Below, piece by piece: positions 34,017-46,342 of a stretch of DNA of 64,000 bases. Numbering within the stretch: the stretch's first letter is position 1; each line of letters starts with the position of its first letter. Below the pieces are notes generated by a model. It saw only the letters and a list, made by a program, of their open reading frames with translations. It did not search any database and was not told the origin of the DNA. The position numbers were made by a program, and so were the translations under genes. This stretch comes from Stephania yunnanensis (lineage: Eukaryota; Streptophyta; Magnoliopsida; Ranunculales; Menispermaceae), in contig CM077585.1 of NCBI GenBank assembly GCA_039657365.1, forward strand, positions 24,825,297 to 24,889,296, given 5' to 3'.

Positions 34017-36065
34017 ACTTAGGGCCAATCATACATGCATCTAATGCCTAATGATCTAACATGACCATCCTGTTTTGCTTGTGGAAGAGCTTTTGTCAAT
34101 GGATCCGCAACGTTGTTTTCGGTAGGTACTCTACAAATCTTTACGTCTCCCCTCTCGATAATTTCTCTGATGAGATGAAAACGCTGATTATATGTTTGGA
34201 TCTGTGGTGTGATCTAGGTTCCTTGGCACTGTGCTATTGCCCCGTTATTGTCACAATACAAACAAAATGGGTTAGCAATACTTGGAACCACACCTAGTTC
34301 GAAATGAACTTTTTGATCCAAAGCGCTCTTTCTTTGCATCGGCCGCAATATACTCACTTCATTGTAGAATCTGCCACGATCTCTTGCTTCGAACTTTTCC
34401 ACTTCTTCGCACCCCCATTCAAAGTAAACACATATCCAGATCACGATCTAAAATCATCTATATCGGTTTGAAAACTTGCATCTGTGTAACCATTTAGAAC
34501 TAGATCATTTTCAAAACCTCCATAGACCAAGAACACTTCCTTAGTCCTTCTTAAGTACTTAAGGATGTTCTTTATCGCTATCCAATGCCTCTCACTGGAT
34601 CTGATGATATCTCGCTTGCGTGCTCAAAGCATATGATACATCGTCGAGAGCGCATAACATGGCATACATGATAGATCCAATAGGCCGATGCATATGGAAT
34701 CTTATTCATACGGTCTCACTCATCATTTGTCTTAGGACATTGAGTCTTCTTGAGACTTATGCCATGAGACATTGGCAACAATCCTCTTTTAGAGTCTTGC
34801 AAATGAACCTATTCAACACCTTGTCTATGTAAGCACTCGACTTAGACCGATTAGCCTCTTTGATCTATCCCTATAGATCTTTATCCCTAGGATATAGGTG
34901 CGTCTCTAAGTCTTTCATTGAGAAACACTTCCCTAACCAAGACTTGACATTCTCGCGAATGTTGGGATGTCATTTCCAATGAGTAATATATCATCAATAT
35001 ACAAGATGCCGAAAAAACAACTACGCTCCCACCGACCTTCTCGGTATACACAAGGCTCATCTTCGTTCTTAATAAAACCAAAATCTTTGATTGCTTCATC
35101 AAAACGAAGATTCCAACTCCGAGAAGCTTGCTTTAATCCATAAATGGATCTTTGAAGCTTGCATACCTTCCTAGAATTCTCGGGATGTACAAAACCTTCG
35201 AGGTTGTGTCATATACACGTCCTCAATCAGCTTTCCATTAAGAAATGTCTTTTTTTACATCCATTTGCCATATTTCATAGTCATAATATGCAAACAATGA
35301 AAATTAAAATTCTTATGGATTTAAGCATGGCTACGACGAAAAAGTTTCATCATAATCAACACCTTGAGTCCGCTTTTGAAACCTTTTGCTACAAGTCTTG
35401 CTTTAAAAGTATGCACTTTGCCATCCATATCGGTTTTCTTCTTGAAAACCCATTTACATCCAATGGTCTTACCGCCTTACGGTAAATCAACCAATTTCCA
35501 AACTTGGTTATCATACATGGATTGCATCTCGAATTCATGGCGCTTAGCCATTTATCCGAGTCTGTCCGGACATAGCCTCCGATAAGTGGTGGGCTCATTT
35601 TGGTCTATAAGCAACACATCACGACTATCGCAATGAGAAATCGAATCTCTCTGGCTCATGTCTTACCCTACTAGATTTACATGGGCCTTGTGTCACTTGT
35701 GGAGGTTCAACAGGTTCGGAACGTTGTTGAACTTCCGGTAGCGGTTCAGTGTTTACCTGTGATTCTTGAACTTCTTCAAGATTTATTTCTCTCCCACTAG
35801 TGTCTTTTGAAATAAACCGTTTTTTCATAAATGCACTATACCGAGCAACAAACACTTTGTTCTCAGCGGGATTATAAAAGTAATATCCTTTTGTTTCCTT
35901 AGGATACCCCACAAATAAACGCTTGTCAGATTTATGTGCTAGTTTTTCTGAGACTTGTCGCTTTACGTAAGCCTCACAACCCCAAATCTTAATAAAAGAC
36001 AAACTAGGTCTCTTCCCGTACCATATCTCATATGGTGTTTTATCAACCGCTTTAGAAGGAACTCA
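34017..36065 (-). pseudogene. Copia D pol remnant (integrase tail, RT, RNase H)
   Basis: Minus strand. The integrase C-terminal block TPYEIWYGKRPSL (36045 on) is followed by 125 open codons (SFIKIWGCEAYVKRQVSEKL ... GYYFYNPAENKVFVARYSAF, 36002-35625) that end in the acidic linker before RT. RT shows a KWVFKKKTDMDGKVH-type stretch near 35440, and LYIDDILLIGNDIP near 35015-34975, the catalytic DD box. RNase H shows NPFCLYCDNNGAIAQ near 34265 and VADPLTKALP near 34080. Frequent shifts and stops occur in RT, so it is inactive; the integrase tail is the least damaged. Confidence 0.85.
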
Positions 36066-36178
36066 ATTTAGAGTGAAAGCTAAATCAAACATGTGGCATC
36101 CAACCACTGGTTCGGCAGTCGATAAAACACCATATGAGATATGGTACGGGACATGGTCAACCTACTCACGTACAACAG
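36014..36178. other. Scrambled junction with templated filler segments
   Basis: 36089-36118 repeats LTR sequence found at 36328-36357. 36121-36151 is a perfect 31-bp inverted copy of 36014-36044 (copia integrase). 36148-36177 repeats LTR sequence at 36216-36245. Together they fill the join between truncated copia D and the truncated right LTR. Confidence 0.85.
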
Positions 36179-37652
36179 TTGATTTGGTGTGAGATTAGTT
36201 GAAGTGACGCAGCTAGGGACATGGTCAACCTACGCACGTACAACACCAACTCCCACATTTTCGCACAAATCGTGCGATTTCCTCCAAATACAGACGACAG
36301 AGTTGAGTAAGGAGTAACCAGCATCAGACATGTGGCATCCAACCACTGGTCCAGCAGCACGCATTCATTATTTCTTCTCGCTTCAGCTGCTCAACACGTG
36401 TCCACTATCACCAGTAGCATCTCCCATCTCACTCCAAAAACTGTTGATTTTGCTTCGAGATACGCGCGTTATATCTCCCACACATGTGCCTTATTCACGC
36501 GAGCTTCTACTCCGTCCCTACTGCTGCCAGGTGTCGCCATTCTGCTAGTCAAGCCTTGTCACTTGCAGCCGTTCCGACCAATAGGCGCTCGCCACGTCGT
36601 TTGGTCAGCATGTGTCACCAATACGCACGTGACACGTGGCAGAAAAAAAAAAAGTTTAAAAATAGCCACAGATGTGCCTCGGCATATGTGATGAGAAATA
36701 TACCAAAGAGAACCGATTTTTAGTAGTTTTGGAAATTAGAATGTTAGATTATTATTGAGGACGCACAGAGACATATATATTCGGCTATTCTCCTCTGCGG
36801 GCCAAACGGCTCAGCTTCCCTATTCTTTTCTATTTTATTTTTCTTTGTTTTTTGTGTTCTTCAATTATGCGAGGCTAAAACTTCTAAATTTGCAAGGCTA
36901 TGAGGAGGTTCGACTGCAAGCATATCAATGGATTCGTGAGATTTATATATTTTAATTTCAATCTTTTCATTATTATTTTATTTTCTTTGGTATTGTTTGA
37001 ACAATCAAAGTTAAACACTTGTTTAAACTTTGATTTATTTGTCAGTGAGTCGTAAGCATCCGTACTTGTGCAATAAGACCACACTAGTGGCAATTGACCC
37101 TACCAATTGATTAGTCTCTTTTGGGACCGGTTGAATACCTTAAACATTTGGGCTAAATCGGACACACTAGTGATCCAGTTGTCTAGGTATAGTGCCTTCA
37201 GAAAGCTCAATGCGGTCAACGCATTAAACCCAATTCACTTGAATTGTGGTTATGTGTTTGATTAGGGAAGTAGTCACCATCGTACCTTGGCTATCGAGAT
37301 TAGGAAGTGCGAGGAACCGCGTGCGTCACCGGGTTTATAGCTACACTAAGATATTTTGATTTACATATTTTACATAAATCGACGACCAAATCCAATCTTT
37401 TACCGAACCGAACTTGTATGTCTTGACCTATGTATTTTTATTAATTATTTTATTTTCAATTTTATCTCCTTTGCTTTAATTAGTTTTTATATTAGTTAAT
37501 TAATTCATTCTCTCTTAAAACCCCGATTTTCCTTTTTGTTATTTTTGACCTTAGAAAGAATACCAGTCCATGTGGGATCGACCCTTTGCCACTATTCTGC
37601 AAATAGTTGGTTTAGGTATTTTTAATTTTATTGACGCGTTCGGCGCGCGTCA
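36179..37652 (+). mobile_element. Right LTR of the Asp-primed element, 5'-truncated
   Basis: Corresponds to about 30375-31882 of the left LTR; the first ~190 bp are missing and replaced by the filler junction. A 27-bp piece between two CAACA repeats (30447-30474 region) is absent here, a typical short-repeat deletion. Ends GGCGCGCGTCA, then TSD AGAGT. Confidence 0.85.
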
Positions 37653-37657
37653 AGAGT

Positions 37658-37934
37658 TTACTAATAATTAGGAAAGGGGGGGGGGGGTGCTTAGAGCATG
37701 AACTAACTTATTCGGGACTATAAATAACACTAAATTAAATAGCGGCTGATATAAAATATAGGGGTGCTAATAATAACTATGTACACACACACACTGGGAA
37801 GTATACAACCAAAGGCCTAAACTTCAGCTCCTATTAATGCCAAAATCTGGTTGAAATAGGGGAAGAACAGTGCAATCCTTAATGTTGCTATAGCATAGAC
37901 AATTTTAAAGGAAATCCTAAACATGGTTATTTTT
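37658..37934. other. TIR-like right end and spacer
   Basis: Begins with 'ttactaataatt', a run of 12 G (about 37677-37688), then the inverse of the 29549 end (37715-37775). It continues with an (AC) stretch near 37783 and unassigned sequence. No coding region. Confidence 0.4.
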
Positions 37935-40205
37935 GTAGCGGCTAAATGGACCACAATTTTTGCTAAACATACCCCACCTTTTTAAAAAAAAATGTGAAAT
38001 GACCACTGCCCTTCATATAAATGGGTTTTTGCTATCCCCATACCATATTCATCTCATCCATTCATACCCCACTCATACCACCATCTCTCCCACTCTGAAA
38101 TCGCACTCACCTTCGGCAATAATCCAACGAAATTCGAGCGAAATCACATCGATTCGACATCGTGAGTCTCATCTCTTTATGTCGATTTTAAGGATTTCTT
38201 GGAGTTTTTTGTCTATTTTTTAGTCTTTTGGGTGTTGTTGTGCTGGATTTAGGGTTTCAATGTAAGGCTTGAATCTTGAATTTTGGACATAAAATGTTGA
38301 TGACATCGAGAACATCAAGCGATTTCGAGCAAAACCATATAATGGTTTGATAAGTTGATTTTTATATGCTTTTAGTAGGCTATTTTAGTATATTTAATCA
38401 TGCAAAGTCTCTAAAATAAATATTTAATTATATTTCTTGGTCATTTTCAGGTGAAACAGAGTGTGCGGTTGAATTCGTGGTGGAAAAATATTCAAAATGG
38501 AGTATTTAATTGCAGTGATCAGATGCCGGAAAGTTTGCCTCGAGTTACGTGTTGGGTGGTGGGTAGAATAAGAGACAGTAGACCAAGTAATGCCTGCCAC
38601 ATGGCAGTGTGCCATTGGCCAGCCTAGGACATGTGTCGCTTCAAGGTTATGCACAATCGCACAAAATCATGCGAAACAACAACGTTTCTCTCCTATAGCC
38701 AGTCGCAACGTCAACGTCTCCATTTACTCCACCAATCAGACATCGCCACATGGCGTATCACATCATCACATCACATCAAAAATAGTTTTCCTCCCTTCAG
38801 CCTCCATCAGTTCGTCATTGGGATGCGCGTCAGCACAAACTCCCAGAATTTCGATAAATTCACGCGACTTTCACTCCGCCTCCTTGTCTGCCACGTGGCA
38901 CGCTCCTACTAAACCAACACGACATCAACACTTGTCTCAGCCAATCAGAAGATGCCACGTCAGCTGCTCGGCAGGAATGAACCAATTGGCTGCGGACACG
39001 TGGACATAAGTGATTTTCACCCTAAAAATAGTCCCTAGATGCTCATCGGCGCACGTGTTACGAGACCAACCCTCAAAATTAGTTTCTCTTACCTCCAAAG
39101 AGCGATTTTTAGTGGTTTTTCATATTAGGAACTAGTGTATTCATACGGGGAGAACACATTGGAGCTGCCACACACAACTTTTTATACTTGGAGATTGTAG
39201 AGATGATGTCCGACTAGACCAATCTTCGCCTGGGTTGAAGGGGAAACAAGTGGAATTCATGATTCATAGCAAATACTATGTGAGATCTATGACTTTTATT
39301 TAATTTGATTTAATTTCTCCTATTTCATTTTTGTTGATTTTAAAGTATATGGTTTAGATCTAGGGTGTATTGTGGCTAGTACACGCTTTTAGGTGGAAAA
39401 CCTATAGTTATTTGGACCATTAGTATCTGTGTAATTGTGCTTTTGGACCAATAAAGTAACAAATACTCACTCATTTGCCATCAAACCTTTTCGGTTTTTG
39501 AGTGTGCAACTATTGAATCTAGGTTAAATTGGAAGCGGATGTGATCCGATTATTTAGGATTAGTGTCCCCACAGACCCAAATTATTGCGGTTAGTGTGTT
39601 AAACCCGATTGGCGGATGTCTAGGGTTATACATTTATTAGGGAAATAGTTAGTGGAAGATGTCCTAGCTATCGAGATTAGGGGAACTAGGAATTTCTGGC
39701 GGATGTCGATTTTTCATAGCTAATCTAGGAGAAATTTAATTAATAACTTTTAGGAATGATTGAAGGCCATTAATGACATTGAATATTGATTCTTGCATGT
39801 GGAACCATTGACTTAGGTGGTTTCTTCTCATTGATATTATTTTTGCAATTTTTTTATTTGTGCTAGTCTAGTTAATTATTTCATTGAACTTTCTGAAAAC
39901 CCTCAATTTTTAGTTAACTTGGAGTAAAACTTAAGTCCTGTGGATTCGACCCCATATTTACCACTACTATATCCTTGTGGTTGGTAACTCGATTGTGGGT
40001 TATATTTGGCACGCACGACATGTGACCATGGTTGAAACCCATAGGCTAGGGAGATAAGGATATGTGTGAAGAATATGGTATATTTAGCAAAAAGTGGGGT
40101 ACAATTAGCAAGGGTATTTTGGGGATTTTTTAAAAACAAGTGGAGTGCGTTTAGCAATTAAAATTCAAAAATTGTAGCAAAAACTGAGGTCTGTTTAGCC
40201 ACTAC
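37935..40205. mobile_element. Long-TIR DNA element with LTR-like interior
   Basis: The left end GTAGCGGCTAAATGGACC with 'caatttttgctaaac' (37935-37970) is inverted at the right end (GTAGTGGCTAAACAGACC read on the minus strand from 40205). The TIR similarity continues, with small insertions, over about 80-100 bp per side ('ccccac', 'ttttta'). No convincing TSD was found. About 38000-38450 looks like a gene 5' end: CT-rich leader, 'atcgtgagt' donor-like and 'ttttcaggtg' acceptor-like sites. 38457-40020 resembles the Asp-primed LTR. MULE-like is my best guess. Confidence 0.55.
38457..40020 (+). mobile_element. Diverged LTR-like segment related to 30305-31882
   Basis: Shares order and wording with the Asp-primed LTR: 'gtgcggttgaattc' and 'gcagtgatca' at its start, the 'cacaaactcccagaatttcg' phrase near 38835, 'accgattggcgg' and 'cacactagtg'-like blocks, and 'cctgtggattcgacccc' near 39937. 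It ends in GGCACGCACGACA. Exact ends and TSD are not clear, and no primer site follows. Confidence 0.5.
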
Positions 40206-41177
40206 CTTTTGAAATAAGGCATCAAAGGGTCATGCATTATATAAGAGATTTATTTTGCATGAATAGGGGGGATAAAGCCCAAATGGAACAAAATGACAGT
40301 TTACATCAGACAATTGTATAAAGAGATTTTGATAAGCAAATAATTATTAGTCTATTGCATACACAATAGTCATCAAGAATAAATATGTCCAGCACCATAT
40401 ACAACTCCTAGGTGATCATTAAAAACATAACTCCATAACCAAAGACTGATAAGTTCCTCCAAATGATAGAGTCAACTCTTTTTCTCTAAAACTACTCAAC
40501 CATGCTAAATGAGGAGCCAAGATGACAATGTTGAATGTATAACTAAGGCCTCACCTACATGGCTCACTATCTCAACCAAAAGGCCAACTTAAAGATCAAG
40601 CACGGTTGGCGTGTTTTAGGACCAACTGTAAAAACAATAAAGATGATCTCTCATTAGAAAACTAACATGCTTATATGAATGGAATAAAATAAAATATGCT
40701 TATAGGAAATTGCATCTTAAAGTCTTAAAGTGAAGATAAGCATTTCATGATGGTCAGTGAATCTCAGAAATGCAACCACAATACTCGCACATCTCTAAAT
40801 TCCATGAAATGCAATAACGTGGGTTTAGTGAAAAGAAGATGTGTCTCCCTAACTCTATTTATGTTCTATGAATGATGAGAAGATTTAATATATGATTAAA
40901 AAAAGCAAATAAGGAAGATTGATAATTAACGGACCTTGAATCATAAATAAATTAAGATTTTCAACATACATTTATTTCATTCTTTTTCTTTTTCTTTTTT
41001 TGGGTAGATTGATGATGTTGAATGTGTTGGTAATCTTTGTGGTTCTAGAGTTTTAATTGGACTTTAGTTTGAGTATGTTGGCCTATACTCTTCTCTTCTC
41101 TTGGTCTATTCGATATTGTTGCGAATCGATGTGAAATGAATGTATTGTGATGTATGTATGTTTTATTGGTGTTGATG
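40206..41177. other. Unassigned AT-rich sequence
   Basis: No coding or repeat signature seen. It may be the upstream flank of the FAR1-like remnant. Confidence 0.35.
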
Positions 41178-41242
41178 CAAGTACTAGACAATACAGACTC
41201 GGACGAAAAATTATTGAAGTGATATCTAGCGACGAAAGTGGA

Positions 41243-41357
41243 GATGAAAGTTTCATCGAATGTCTGCCCAAACTAAATGAAAGCAATGACGATGTAGTTG
41301 AACTATCAAATGTCTGACCCCGAACTGAATGAAAGTGATGATGATGTAGTTGAGCTG
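41243..41357 (+). repeat. Tandem duplication in the acidic segment of the FAR1-like remnant
   Basis: 'gtctgcccaaactaaatgaa' with 'gatgtagttgaact' is followed by a diverged copy 'gtctgaccccgaactgaatg' with 'gatgtagttgagct' about 57 bp on, producing repeated acidic L(N/D)ES.DDVVEL peptides. A shift separates the copies. Confidence 0.7.
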
Positions 41358-41582
41358 CCTTTCCCTGTTCCAACTGTTGGCATGACATTCAACTCCTAGG
41401 ATTTTCTCTGAAGTACTACAATAGACATTCTTTTTCACGTGGGTTTGGGACAAAGTTGCGAGGTACGTATCGACGTCTTGACGGGAAAGTTTGGAAGTGC
41501 ATATCTGCATGCAGTAAGGAAGGGTGATTGTGCGAAAACAGGAGAAAAAAAGAGCATGTGCTATGTCTACAAGGACTTAATG

Positions 41583-42250
41583 TGTCACGGCCCAAATAAT
41601 TAATACACGTTTAATTCAACATAGTTTCTATTTAAATTATGCAATTTGATACTTGTTGCCTATTTGGAAATGTCGATCGATGTCTCTCGGTATTACTTAA
41701 ATAATTTCATGTACTCACCGTCTAGTTTGTGACGGTGGGTGTAGATCGACTGAGTAGCAGACCAGGTAAAGAGAAGATTGGTGACTACCTCTGAGCCAGT
41801 GGAGGACTGCTACGATATACTTTTGTACGTTTTGTATTCTTTTGTATTACATTTTTATGTACATGATATGATTACGGTTGGGTTGAGTGATAGGACTATA
41901 GAACTAGACACATGTTAAATATATCACCATTTTTGTTTATATATGCATGTGATCCCTATTTCCTGGTTTTTCCACAATAGGTTAGGCCTTAGGATTTCAT
42001 TTCCACTAGTAACTGAATAAGACTTCAGCTGAATCATTGGTTAGAAAAAAAATTAGTAACTCTGATTTATAGACAACCATAGGTTAGTCATTAGAACAAT
42101 TAAGTTAACCGTAGGTGGTATCATAAATGGTAGGTATGTAGGTGTTTAACTAAGGCTAACTAATTTCTTGTTAGGTCCTATAGTGGAGATTAGGGCTTAA
42201 TTAAGGGATTAGGCCGGGCGATGCCCTTATTTGTAGTTGGGGCCGTCACA
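41583..42250 (+). mobile_element. Short solo LTR within the FAR1-like remnant
   Basis: 668 bp from TGTCACGGCCC to GGGGCCGTCACA. Flanking pentamers are TAATG (41578-41582) and CAATG (42251-42255), four of five matching, consistent with an aged TSD. The start is nearly the same as the LTR at 22503. It joins the two halves of the FAR1 domain. Confidence 0.75.
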
Positions 42251-42432
42251 CAATGTCAAGCACAAGCAACCGTGCGACAATTAGAAGACGATCTATAACA
42301 TTTCAAGTCCATAAATTCAAAACACAATCACACTATGAGTTTGCGCAAGTCAAGACTCTTTCAGAGTTACAAGTTCATGAGTAAACAGACTAAGAGGAAA
42401 CTATTCATCAATGATTAAGCTGGAATACTAGG

Positions 42433-44711
42433 TGTGGCGGCCCTAGCCGCCCCTGGGTGACATGTCTCCGTGTACTCCTTGCTGGCGGGCCTAAATATAC
42501 GTGTCCGATACCTACCCGTCCTCTTTATGTCTCTTAACTCGTGTCCACAAGTGTAATATTAGATAAACTAGTAAATCATCCTTATATTCTTTGTCCCATA
42601 CCAACTGTGGCGTTCTAACTGTTTCAACTGTTACCTAGTTGACAATTTATTGAGATCCTAACCATACTAATGGGTTGTATTTTAAGGTTAACATATTCAG
42701 CAGAAGGCTCACTTAATATCATTTAAACAAGATATTTTAACATGATAAACGTTGTTTAAAGGCAAAACCTACTGTGGAAAAAGCTGGAAAGTACTCTGTA
42801 GATAAGCGACATCACCACAACAGGTATATATACATGTATTGTGTTATCTCAAGTCTCCCTATACCCAAAATACTCAAAAATATCAAAAATAAACACGTAC
42901 AAGTAGGTCATCGATAGTGGGCAATCAAATTTAGTCGCCTAGGATCCCCTTGCCCCTACTGGTACTAGGATCTGCACTCAATCATCACAAAAGACAGATG
43001 ACGAGTACAATAAGTAAAATCCCAAGGAACTCCTCTGACATTCATATAATAAAATAAAGGAAATACAAGGAATGTTGTCAAGTAAACGCACGTAATGTAA
43101 AACGGGAAACTGTAAATGGCTCATCGCATGAATAAACAACAGAGAAGCTAACAAATGTGTGTGCTCGCTGCAGAGGGACTAGACTGTACTTCGGGTCACC
43201 AAGTTCCCACCAGTGGGCGTGTCCAACTGGCCCAACACTTAGTCCCTCGCGGTGCTGGCCAAGTCTGCTGAGTCATCGACACGTGGACCAAGGCAAGCCC
43301 AGGTCGCCATTCACTAAGGGTCAGGTCACACATGCTACAGTCCATTGCCTCATGAACACAACTAGGAAACCCGGAGGAGTAACCTCAAACCACTTCCAAA
43401 TATCCGTATAAAAAGATGAACATCAAGGAATAATAGAAACAACAAGTAAACTAAATTAATACTTAGAGTTTTTTAGTTAGGTTTTACAAACCTCACACCG
43501 CTCTCCGACCTCCTCGGACTCCCGTACCGACCCGACAAGCTCCCCGACACCGAGTTTCGGTCTACTAAGTCCCTGAAGTCCATTTTTACCAGTTGAGTTT
43601 GTTTACAAAGATGTAGATATGTATTAGGTGTAAAATCTCTAAAATAGTCCTAATTTTCATCTGTTATTTGCGCGTTAATTTGTCTACCTAGCGCGCTAGT
43701 TTTGAGTTAGCGCGCTAACAGGGTATACCTAAAGTGCTATATGGAATTAGCGCACTAGAAATGTTAATTAGCGCGCTATTATTCTTCGTTGCAAAGAACA
43801 ACGGTACACTCAGGACAGTTAGTGCGCTAATAGTTCCAATTAACGCGCTAATTGCCTTCTGGGATAGAATTCTCAATTCGAGAATTCTATCCTAGCCCTC
43901 TCAATTAGCTATTCTAACTGGTCTATTACCCTCTCCTCATCAAAGTAACCTCAATCCATGAATCAGAACACTCTAAATATTAATGTAAATCAATTTTCCA
44001 CAAATCATGCATTTACCAGAGGCTAAACCATCATGCGTACGTATTCCGAGACATATCTTATGGTTCACTAGCATGCCATCTTATACCTCCTGGTGACTCC
44101 AATAGCACACTCATCATTTAGTATTACTCACTATGTAAATCTAGATGTCCATCTCATGGCCTCCTTTTTATTTAATGAAACTATAAGCTTCCCTTTATTT
44201 TATTAAATGTCACATTACATTAAGCCTTATCCGACCATATGGCTAGTGTTGTATTTATCAAATTAAACCAACTCATCGTCACACTAACCCTCGGCTACCC
44301 ATACCTGGTGCCTCGAGTCTCGACACGCATTTCAAGGTGCGCCATAGCCTATTGTTCGAGTTAATTTAATAAGCCCATAGTTACATTAATTATCTCAATT
44401 TGATAACCTATGGTTACATTCATTATGCCAAATTGATAACCTTGACATTGTTTATATAAATTCATTAAGTTTTTTATAGTGTACCCATATCTCGCCTCTC
44501 GATACTCGTGATTCGACATACACACGTGCGATGTATTTAACCAATAACTGAATTAATTGCACGACAATTAAGCCATCCAACACATAATTAAACCAGTGTA
44601 CCTTGGTCGACATGTGTCCTAGCCTACCTGCGATGTCCACGTGGATCTGAGCTGGCGTTCATGTCTGTAATTTTGAGATAATTAACGACATTATTAAAAT
44701 GGGCCGTTACA
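42433..44711 (-). mobile_element. Gypsy E 3' LTR
   Basis: 2279 bp; the plus strand begins TGTGGCGGCCC and ends GGGCCGTTACA. Compared with the other LTR it lacks two blocks (about 105 and 240 bp, around 44024-44040). It also differs in the segment 44280-44480. It carries an array of TTAGCGCGCTAA-type palindromes (43671-43857) and a 13-nt-arm palindrome at 43863-43893 (GGATAGAATTCTC arm). Confidence 0.9.
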
Positions 44712-45200
44712 GTTCTTCCCAACTAAATAAAAACTTTGTCCTGAAATTTAACCGTAACTTAAATCTCATACCAGAAAATAGGTGAGGGTATCGCTCTCTC
44801 ATTGTCGACTCGAGCTCCCGGGTGAGTTCCTCTGTCCTATGATACTGCCAACGAACTAACACCTTAGATAGTTCCTTGTTCTTGAGAATTTGTACTCTGC
44901 GGTCATCGATCTCTATCGGCCTCTCCTCGTAAGTCACGTCAGGCCGAACCTTAATTTGTCCCAACTCAGTAGCCGATCTCGGTCTTGCCCTATCTAGTCT
45001 CAACAATAAAATATGAAATTATGGATGAACCCCAGCTAACTCAGCAGGTAGCTATAATCGATACGCAACACTGCCCACTCGCTGTGCAACCTTGTATGGC
45101 CTAATGAACCTCGGCGCTAGTTTCCCTTTAATACCAAACCTCTGATGACCTTTCCAAGAGGAAACTTTCAAATACACCATGCGCCATCCTCATAGCGCAG
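44707..45200 (-). pseudogene. Gypsy E pol C-terminus with chromodomain-like tail
   Basis: The minus strand reads MLRLDRARPRSATELGQIKV, then VTYEERPIEIDDRRVQILKN and VRWQYHRTEELTRELESTM ending RERYPHLFSG. This is the usual end of plant chromovirus polyproteins, where a chromodomain-like fold follows the integrase. Upstream (45200-45010) are remnants of the GPY/F region. It is open for 99 codons, but the frame is separate from the integrase core by stops. Paralogous to 9842-10250 in gypsy B. Confidence 0.75.
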
Positions 45201-45399
45201 TCCCTCATGATAACGATCCGCGTATTTCTTCTGTCTATCCTGTGAGGCTCGTAACCTTTGTCGAATCTGTCTGATCTTCTCTGTGTGATCAACAACTATC
45301 TCAGGCCCAACTGTAATTGTATTTTCTGGCTCTGCCCAACAAGCAGGTGATCTTCAAGGCCTCCCATACAGTGCCTCGAATGGTGGCATGCCAATGCTC

Positions 45400-46259
45400 A
45401 CTTGATAGCTTTTATTATATGCAAACTCTTACAAAGGCAAATAGTCCTCCCACGAACCCCCAAACTACAATATACAAGCCTTGAGCATATTATCCAAGAT
45501 ATCTATCAGTCGCTCTAACTGTTTGTCGATCTAAGGATGATAAGCCGTACTAAATTGCAACCTAGTGCCAAACTACTCCTGCATAGCCTCTTAAAGCTTC
45601 AATGTCAACCCGGGATCTCTGTCTGAGATGATGGAGACCGACACTCCATGCAATCTAATAATCTCCTGCTCAAATAATATGCTCAGTTGAGGAAATGTGT
45701 ATCTCATGGAAATCGAAATGAAATGAGCAGATTTCGTCAATCTATCAATCACTACCCAAACTGCATCGTGACGCCTCAATGTATGCGGTAGTCCTCTAAC
45801 GAAATTCATGGTGATGTGCTCCAATTTCCATTGTGGAACGAGCAATGGCTCTAGCAACTCACCAGGTCTCACGTGCTCAGCCTTCACCTGTTAGTAAATG
45901 TGACAACTCTTGACGTATATGCCTACGTCAGCCTTCATCCCTGGCCACCAGAATAATCATCTCAAATCATGGTACATCTTGGTACGACTAGGATGAACTG
46001 TGTAGCGAGACCGGTGTGCATCTTCCAAAATCCCATTCCATATCTCCTGATTCGTAAGTATCCACAATCTTCCTCGATGTCTTAAACATCGATCTGTGGT
46101 CTCTTCCCAATCCGTGCACTTCGGATCCTGAGCTAGAGCACTGAACCGCTCAAAAAGTCCATCAACCATCTGACACTCGACAACCCTCTCAATTGGAACG
46201 GTTAGAACCATCATCCGACCATAAATGTGATGTTCAGTCGTGGTGGATACCTTTGTCAT
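45400..46259 (-). pseudogene. Gypsy E integrase remnant
   Basis: The N-terminal Zn domain shows HRSRYTVHPSRTKMYHDLR (both His present) near 46015-45960. The second pair reads C..Y instead of C..C (VKSCHIY, near 45905), followed by a stop and QVKAEHVRPGE. The core has WKLEHITMNFVRGLP near 45805, where the catalytic Asp of I.MDF is Asn, then VVIDRLTKSAHFI, and SIISDRDPGLT near 45620. Integrase would insert the cDNA; loss of a zinc ligand and a catalytic Asp makes this copy inactive. Confidence 0.85.
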
Positions 46260-46342
46260 GCATATAACTGATGGCGCCTATAACAGACTATGCTTGTGTG
46301 TCATAGCTCGCAAACCAGTCTGACTATCAATCCTACCCCGAC

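Larger units (their letters stand above)
32621..36088 (-). mobile_element. Copia D: 5'-truncated Ty1/copia element
   Basis: Minus-strand element: integrase C-terminus (about 36045-35625), RT (about 35600-34700), RNase H (about 34500-34020), polypurine tract and 3' LTR (34004-32621). The 5' LTR, gag, protease and integrase core are missing. The 5' break lies in a scrambled junction (36089-36178). It inserted into the gag-like ORF of the Asp-primed element after codon DDDD. Because the 5' end is lost, no TSD can be confirmed. Confidence 0.85.
30187..37652 (+). mobile_element. Large LTR element with tRNA-Asp primer site (Tat/Athila- or LARD-like), TSD AGAGT
   Basis: LTR 30187-31882, primer site, one gag-like ORF, then a copia insertion (32621-36088), a scrambled junction and a truncated second LTR ending 37652. 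The outer flanks carry a perfect 5-bp TSD AGAGT (30182-30186, 37653-37657). No pol of this family remains. In the last ~180 bp the two LTRs differ at about five positions by my count, suggesting a fairly recent insertion. Ty3/gypsy Athila/Tat elements use this primer; lineage beyond that is inference. Confidence 0.8.

Noticed and set aside
38590..39009. 139-codon open frame
   Set aside because: Within the LTR-like segment, no recognisable domain.
37926..40214. A 9-bp TSD around the TIR element at 37935-40205
   Set aside because: The flanks (gttattttt and cttttgaaa) share only T-rich composition.
41083..41510. Minus-strand frames of 85-101 codons
   Set aside because: Antisense to the FAR1-like remnant, which explains the sequence better.
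43157..43411. 84-codon plus-strand frame
   Set aside because: Inside the gypsy E LTR and disrupted in the other LTR.
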